From Muscardinus avellanarius (taxonomy: Eukaryota > Chordata > Mammalia > Rodentia > Gliridae): DNA of 64,000 nt. Location of the stretch: NCBI GenBank assembly GCA_963383645.1, contig OY726565.1, positions 30,550,534-30,614,533 on the forward strand, given 5' to 3'. The notes under the pieces are model-generated. The model made no database searches and was not told the DNA's origin. It was given only the letters and a program-made list of their open reading frames with translations. Made by a program: the position numbers and the translations under genes. Of this stretch, positions 56,960-64,000 are shown piece by piece; the first letter of the stretch is position 1; each line of letters begins with the position of its first letter.

Positions 56960-58345
56960 AATGTCAAGAAAATTAAAATCACTGGGAATAATAAATATTG
57001 ACATTTCAAAATTATTCTTATTTGTGTTTTTGCAAACACACATGCATGTACATACACACACATATATATTTTAATACAAAACTGGCTTCATGAAGATTCT
57101 GGAGTTCAGTTACTGGCAGCCTCCCACTTTCTCTGCTTTACCTTCTGGCATGAAGACAGAGAGCCTTTCCAGAGTGAAAGGGCACTGAAGCCTTTACATA
57201 TATGAGGATCCTGTTACCAGATGAGAATGGACTGGAGCAAGAGTGGGAGCGATTTTGTACATCCAGGAGCCGCTGCAGATGTAATCAGGAGACAGAGACC
57301 TGCACCGAGATGGGCAGCGCTTGCCAGAATATCTGCTCGCTCTCGTAATGCCTGTATATGGAGCGTGGGGGGCTGAGAAGGGAGTACAGTTGGCATCTTC
57401 ATCCCCAGGGGTGCTTACCTTCTCTCTTTCCTGTTAAGCCTTTTTCCTTGGTGGGCAGAGATAATCAGGAGTTGTGTGCTAGTCATTATATTTAGGGAAT
57501 CCAGTCTCAAAGGTAGTGATTACTACTCTATTTTCATTCTCTCTCCTCAAAACAGATTTCTGAGAATTGCCTCAACAATTTGGGTGTGAAAAGTTCTTGT
57601 TGTCTTCATTCCTTTTTGCCCTGCAGGGTGTCTGTGGGGAAGTAAGCAGGTATTCTTAGTTGAATACAGTTCTCTGGTCTGAATGGTCTCTTCCTCTCGC
57701 TCATTTCAAAGTGGAGTCTACTGTGTTGTCACACTCTGTAGAGGAAGGGGAGGCTGAGGCCAGGCTTGCTCAATTAGCTGTGCTAGCTCATCCTAAAAAT
57801 GGTTGCCTGCCCTGCCCACGGTCCCCATGTGCTCCACCCTTCGTGCATTTCTGTCCCTACCAAGGAACTGAGGTTGTAGGCAAAGCTGGATAGTGTCCAG
57901 GCCTTCTGTAGCACCTTGGAGGGGAGGTTTGATGGGACTGGGGGGCTTGGCCTTGGCCTTCCTCAGGGAAGCAGGAATGAGGTATGGCTTACCATGTCCA
58001 TAATATGACTCTCATTTTGTTTTCTTATTTTTAATGTTAACCTTTCCCTCAATTCTCAAAGAAATACAAATGTATTTCATTAGCAAAACAATACTTATTT
58101 TCACTTTTTGCCTAAAAATATTGAATCTGCCACAGCATGGCTGAGTTAACTCTGTCTGGCCTTCGTGGTGTTTAGGGCGTGAAGCCTGGTGGCATGCCTA
58201 GCAGTGCAGCCTTTATTATTGACTGTGTCTGTACCCAAATAGCCACAACTCTAAAATGGGGGTGGAAAAACTGGAGGACTGATAGGGCTTGTCTAATTTT
58301 GCAGTGACATGATTGTGGGCGGTATTTATTCTTTAATGTCAGTGT
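56960..58345. other. Unique stretch, nothing recognised
   Basis: About 1.4 kb of mixed composition. Short open frames (57402-57214 minus, 57660-57893 plus) have no known counterpart. Confidence 0.4.
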
Positions 58346-58347
58346 AC

Positions 58348-58595
58348 AGCTGGGCACAGTGACACACACCTATAACCTCAGACTTTGGGAGGCTAAGACA
58401 GGAGGATCACAGGTTCAAGTCCAGCCTTAGCAACTTAGGGAGACCGTGTTTCAAAACAAAAAAATAAGAAGGGTTATAGGTATAGACCCTGCAACATACA
58501 CATACATACACACAATAAATAAATAATTAAAAAATAAAATAGGGCTAGGGGTTTAGCTCAGAGGTAGGAAGCCCCTGCATTCAGTTCCCCATAGA
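58348..58595 (+). mobile_element. B1-dID SINE with insertion in the link
   Basis: AGCTGGGCACAGTGACACAC (B1), an ACATACACA/AATAAAT-rich insertion at 58490-58535, then the ID half (GGGGTTTAGCTCAGAGG). Confidence 0.88.
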
Positions 58596-58614
58596 GCGTG
58601 TGTGTGCGCGCGCG

Positions 58615-58649
<35 letters not shown>
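58596..58649. repeat. Self-complementary (GT)n(GC)n(AC)n tract
   Basis: GT units, then about ten GC units, then about thirteen CA units: each strand can fold back on itself. Confidence 0.97.
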
Positions 58650-59340
58650 CAGCATATGTGGCAAGCATACTTAAAAATTCAGATTTCTGAGTGACAGATG
58701 GGAGATTCTAATTCAATAACTCTGGAACACAGCCTAGGAACCTGCGTGATAGCAAACACCCAGAATGTTTCTGATAATGGATTTTTAAGAACCAAACTCT
58801 AAGAAACAGTTACATGATAATAGAATGTACCCCCACTAAAGTGAGAAATGAAAGGAAAAATTAATTTTCATGATAACAAACACCTTGGCACTCACGCAAA
58901 TGCCTTAATTATTTTCCTCTCTTCTTCAGTGTTCCTTATTAACCTGTACTTCACACAATCCCTGACTCTTGAATTAGTTGTGAAGTTTGTAATTTTTCTT
59001 TTAGTTTCTTTATTCCGACATAGCTTCTCCCTTTTACATGTAGTATTTTCTAGAATGCAGGTGCTGGCCACCCCTGTAAGTCACCCTCCTACCGTTTGTG
59101 GTGCACATGCATCACCCTGTGTCTCGGCCTCTGGTGTCCTCCTTCATGCTCAGGGGTGCACAGCCTCCAAAGCCCCGTCCCTCCAATAGGTCTAATGTGG
59201 GACAGCCACTCGCACTGATGGGGGACGCTCAAGGTCCAGTTTTATGTCTATCACCCACTGCACTTGTAGTACTGGTATACTCAGGTAACTTCTATAGTCC
59301 TGGCTTCTTTATTTCTGCAGTGAGAGGGCTGGTTTAAATT
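58650..59340. other. Unique sequence, nothing recognised
   Basis: The open frame at 58848-59189 lacks recognisable homology. Confidence 0.4.
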
Positions 59341-59537
59341 ACAAGTGCTTTAGGCCAGGCGTGGTGGCACACGCTTGTAATCCCCGCGCTTGGGAGGCGG
59401 AGACAAGAGGATCGCGCAGGTTTGAAGCCAGCCACGCTGACTTAAGAGACCCGTTTCCAAATAAAAATATTTAAAAAAATAGGTCTGAGAGTGTATCCGG
59501 AGGTAGAAGGGTTTCCAGGAACCCCAGTACCACCAAA

Positions 59538-59584
<47 letters not shown>

Positions 59585-59595
59585 CAAGTGCTTTA
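59341..59595 (+). mobile_element. Short-type B1-dID SINE with (AAAT)n tail
   Basis: ACAAGTGCTTTA at 59341-59352 and 59584-59595. Inside: GGCCAGGCGTGGTGGCACAC, GCCACGCTGACTTAAGAGAC, GGAACCCCAGTACCACC and (AAAT)n from 59536. Confidence 0.95.
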
Positions 59596-59762
59596 AAAGT
59601 AGAGACACACAGTTACGTTGTTCCCAAGTATTTCTGATTTATCTACCCAGGCTGACTAATACAGCTGTATTCTTTTAAAGGAGTAGGTTCTTATTTCTTT
59701 TGAACTTCTGCAACTGAAAAAAAAATAAAGCAAGATTTCATAGTTGTTGCTTTTTGTTTTGT

Positions 59763-59895
59763 TTTTTAATATACTTTTATTAGTGCAATATAATTACTTT
59801 TATTAGTGCACTATAATTATATATCCTACTCCCATTCGGAATGATAGAAACATACCTGCACCTAGCACTCAGTGGGTCTGCCTCCAGATCCCGTC
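59763..59895 (-). mobile_element. Possible short L1 3' terminus
   Basis: ACTTTTATTAGTGCAATATA occurs twice (59770 and 59791 regions) and resembles the antisense L1 terminus; the rest is too decayed to be sure. Confidence 0.35.
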
Positions 59896-59899
59896 GCTT

Positions 59900-62800
59900 T
59901 TGTTTTGTGCGCTTCAAGAGCATGGAGTCGATGTCACAACAACCACAGGAAGGGTCTGGAATGATGGGATTAGGGTGCCATCTGGCTCTTAGCTCTTCCT
60001 GCCTGTGAGACCCAGGTCACTCATTAAGGTAGAAGCAACAAAAAGAGAATGCTGTCATATGGGCTACCTGTCAGTATGTTTTCTGGCAGCCCTTCCTCTC
60101 CTTTCTTCTCCCTTCTCCACACTTTCTCAGGCTTCTTCCACTTTTGGTTTTATCTTTCTTTTGGACTCTGGATTCAGGTCCACGACGAAACATTTGTGGC
60201 TTAGGAATTTCCCACTGATTTTGTGTTAGTATTTTATTTATAAGTATGATCACTCCCATAAAGTTTTCTAAAATGTGAACCTCTTCTCTTGCCTGTAGCT
60301 CCTAACCAGTGTTTTTCATTCTGTTCTGCCCCTGCATGTGGCTGTGTTCAGGTGAGGGACTTCCTCATGGGAGGGGTCTTACTTCCTTGAAAAAGCAGCT
60401 AAAGATAAATCTCTGTTTTTAGAAACAAAGTGGTACCCAGATTGAAATGACTGGAATCACTTTGCTCGTGGAGAGAGCTGCGGTATTGTTCTCAGGAGCT
60501 TTTCTGGCTAGAGGGGGAACAGGCCGGGAAGGATGCCAGCCTTCAAGGGAATGATGGATTGGGAGGTGCAACTGCTCTAAGTCTCCATGGAGAACCTCTC
60601 CTGAGTCCTCCTGGTAATGACTAATCACTTCAGCAAAGTGAGCAGATTTAGAATAAAAAAGGTGTTGAGGAGTCCACTGGGTCTTAGGAATCATAAGGAT
60701 TAAGAATAAAGTTATTTTATTGGTCTTTGGTCCAGGTGGCTCTTGTAGACCTTGTGTGTAATGCAGTGGGGAACATCTGGAATGGAAGGGGGTGGGAGGT
60801 GGTCTGGGCCCTGGTCTTGGCTGTGACTGGGCCTAAGTCATCCCCTGTCTCTGTGCCAGTGCGTATAGACGTCTAGCACCAGTACCCACTGACTCTGCAT
60901 TTCCATACAACTTTATGAATTTGCAATTAAGTTATTCTGAAAAAGAAAAATGATCACCCAGTTTGCCTTTTCTTAGATACCCACATGCCACTTTTGGGGG
61001 GATTATAGGTCAGAAATGACAGGCACAAACAGCAATTGTGTAAGGTGCAGCAGGGAAGTATTTCTGAGACCTTAACCAGGGGCTTCATGCAGTTGGCATC
61101 TACAGTTAGTTTTCAGTAATTCCAGATGGCGTGGTTAATCTGTAGCATCAAGGGGTGTCTGGTGTGTTGCCTGACATGATGGCCACAGAACGGACTACAT
61201 GGAGCAAAGTTAGCAGCCATGTGCAGGTGTGGCACCTTTCTTGTCTCTTTAGAGCTGAATGCAGTTCTTCATAAAGAGTTCCGTGTCCATAGTCCAATGT
61301 TCCTGAATTAAGTTTCCTTCTCATTCAACTTCAGCTTGAAAATCATTTGGAAACACTTGAAACATTGTCTATTTGAGCCATCAGCTACTTTTTAGTCATC
61401 CCCCAAATACAATAATGTTTTTAGCAGAAATGAGAGCTCTGAAAACAGAAAATGTGGTTCTTGATATTTTTATTTTAAGTGGGTAAGTAAAATTTATTTA
61501 TATTTATTGTGATTACTAATGTGGTTGGACTTATGCCCACCACTTTTGGGGTGTGCAGGGCAAAATGCATGTGTTTTTAATAACTGTACTTTATCTTTTC
61601 TTCTTTCTCCTCTTGTCTTGGTAGTTGCTTTCTTCCTATTCTTTTCTCTTTTCTATCTCTCTACTAACTTGGAAGTAAGAGCTTGCAGTATTCTTATGTA
61701 TCAAATATAAAATTTCCTAATAAAGACAGAATTATTTAGCATCTTTACCTTTTTCAAACAGGCAGATAATGTACAATTTTTAAACTGCCTAGTAGACATA
61801 TTCCATCCGCTTACCTTATATCTCCTTTTACATATCAACTGTTGTTTCTATTTGTTTTACTTGGAAACACACAAATTGTTATAAATTTTACATTTTATCT
61901 TCATGTCCTCGCATATACTAATTCTGAGGCTTCATGGTTTTGTTTCTTGTCTTCCGAATCCCGCATCCTCTGGCATTCCCTTCATTGTCCTAGCCTTAGG
62001 TGTCTGGTAATGCCATTGTTTTGTTCAATCCTGCCTGAATGGTGGTTAGGTGAGGTACAGATCCTAGACTCATTTTCACGTTGAAGATCTAGCAATCATT
62101 GCCGTCTGCCATCTCATTTTGTTGATAAGACAGGTCTAAGACTCTTTTCTATTCCTCTAATAATACGCCCTTTTGTCATGCTGGCCTGTTAAGAGTTCGT
62201 CTTCATGCTTGTCATGCCATCGTATTACAATAATGTCTAAGTGTAGATGTATTCTATGTAGCACTACAAAATTACTCCATCTGAAGTCATTATTTCATTA
62301 TTAATCCATTACTCATTATGAAGCCTATAATAGTGCATCTCTGTGTGATTTGGGGGCTCCCTACAGATCAGTTACTCAACCAGCAGAAGGTTGGCTCTTT
62401 CTCTTCCCATTCCTCTAGATATAAAGCCCCAAATAAGTCATAACCCATAATTGTCAGCAGCAAAACCTTTTGGCCTCCTTTATGAACATCAGGCACTCTG
62501 GGTCCAGTCCTTTTCTGTCCCCCAAGCCTCACGTTGACTTCAGCCCTGTCTGGCAGGCCCTGGGCCTGGTGCCTCCCCACTGTGTGCTCTGCTCCGTGGA
62601 AATGCTTAGCTTGTTTTGTTTGTTTGTTTTCTTTGTTTTTTGTTGTTGTTATTTGTTTGTTTGAGTGTAGCTATGACTTGGAATCCTCTCATTTTATATT
62701 TTATCTGCCATTGCCTTTTATGTGAAGAAGGCAAGGTCTTTTAGTGCCTTCTTTAGCCTTCTATGATTTAACTTTGGTGTCCACATCTATAGAAAGATAA

Positions 62801-64000
62801 TAAAAATTACTCTTTCTGTCTGTGAAAGCACTTTGTAAATAAAAAAGGGAGAGTATGACCATTTTTATAATCAGTGTAACTCCATCATATTTTACTAATG
62901 CTCTTTGTCTTTAAGTGAAGATGTTCAGAATGAAGAGGTGACATGGTAGAGGAATGAAGTATCATAGGTCATAATAAACATCTTCAGAATTTTCGTTGTC
63001 TGTTGCTGTTGTCAGCAGTTCATATCACAAATTACAGAGTGGCTTCTAGAGGGAAATAGATTGTGGTTCTGATTTTATTTTACTTTTAGAGTTGCATGAA
63101 ATGAAAAGGAAATTGTACTTAATGACCTTAGAACTTGATAACCACTTACTGGATTTTTTTGTTTTGTTTTGTTTTTCTTATACTATCTTTTAAACTCAAT
63201 GACAAAATCTAGAATATAACTTACCATTGGGTACTTAGTTACTTTGGTCCATGTAAACTAAACTTTCTCTGACCATAAAAGAGTTTATGTAGCTTTATCT
63301 TTCCAGTGCTTATCACTGTCACTTCATATTCCTAATATCAAAGGCCTTAGAGGGCTGCATTGTAAAGATGCTTTTTATCACTTTTGTCAACTATTTTGTG
63401 TACTTCACTTCAAAAACAAGATAAAACAAAGAACTGCTAAGTCAGGTGGCAAGAATGAAAATGAGAAGCCTCAGCCTAAATTTGACCTTGGATACACAAA
63501 ATTAAAGGTTTCCCCTCTCCTGTCGCCGCATTCTTGGTAAGAGTCAGCAAGAGCTCTGTTTTGTTCAATCTTTGACTGGCCATTTTTTTAAATTGGTAAT
63601 TTGTGTTTCTCTCTTTATCCATCCTGGAGCCTAAAAATGTTTCATACGCATTTCCAGGTGGTGTCTACATAGCAATCAGCCTTCCAAACTAAAGTCAACA
63701 AAAACAACTTCGCAACTATGAAAATTTTACACAAAACCACATCTTTAGCATTGCATACAGACAGAATGCCCATCTGCAAATACCTGTGGGTAAATTTTAA
63801 AAAACTATTTAAATTCTGCCACTTGATTCCTCATCTGTCTGCCCTACCTCCACTGCCAGGCCTTACAGAGAGCAAAGGCAGAGCCTACACAAATGTGAGA
63901 TTGGCTAATGGAGGTGCCTAAGGATGATTTGGAATAGAAAAGTTAAATCTAGCCCAAATTTTAAAATGCTGGGAAAATGTCCAAGCAGATGAGAGCATCT
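59900..64000. other. Long unique stretch, nothing recognised
   Basis: Four kilobases without SINEs or L1 that I can recognise, the longest repeat-free part of the window. None of the short open frames has coding character or a known motif. A TTTG-rich run lies at 62613-62665. Confidence 0.45.

Noticed and set aside
56948..57010. Possible old repeat after the SINE A-tail (GGAAAATACAGAAAAATGTC)
   Set aside because: It resembles a widespread old repeat, with a similar block at 32780-32935, but too little remains to name a family.

Overview
The window is mammalian nuclear DNA, almost certainly from a squirrel-type rodent (Sciuridae or close relative). The main evidence is about 40 copies of a dimeric SINE: a 7SL-derived B1-like left half ending in an A-rich link, joined to a tRNA-like ID right half ending in a 'cccagtacc' motif and an A-rich tail. 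This B1-dID architecture is known from squirrels, dormice and relatives. The L1 elements end in a shared 'caccaataaaaataaat' terminus. I recognise no host exon, tRNA, rRNA or CRISPR array. The window reads as intronic or intergenic DNA shaped by retrotransposition.

The first 19 kb is the most informative part. At 277-3081 (minus strand) lies an ORF1-only, HAL1-like L1 derivative whose ORF2 is missing and replaced by a fossil L1 ORF2 piece in antisense. At 6037-8225 lies a composite non-autonomous retroelement with perfect 15-bp target-site duplications: about three ~92-bp GC-rich monomers, a unique segment, ~20 copies of a ~49-bp minisatellite, and an L1 3' end. Its layout resembles the hominoid SVA/LAVA elements, but the parts are different. 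At 11623-18386 lies a nearly complete young L1 with an exact 19-bp target-site duplication, an uninterrupted 1275-codon ORF2, an ORF1 broken by one TGA, a CpG-rich 5'UTR, and a 3'UTR that carries the same antisense fossil L1 piece seen in the 277-3081 element. This L1 inserted into the tail of an older, 5'-inverted (twin-primed) L1 at 10427-18411.

From 19 to 47 kb, SINEs, truncated antisense L1 3' ends and simple repeats alternate with unique AT-rich DNA. Several insertions are nested: a SINE split by a second SINE plus a twin-primed L1 (24246-26103), two SINEs sharing one target site (26395-26858), and a SINE split by an L1 (33966-35160). From 47 to 64 kb the repeat density falls and ancient mammalian repeats (MIR, L2) become visible, with long unique stretches holding nothing I can name.

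Functionally, the L1 ORF2 at 13591-17418 is the only plausible enzyme source. The SINEs, the composite element and the HAL1-like element all carry the marks of mobilisation by L1 machinery (A-rich tails, target-site duplications).
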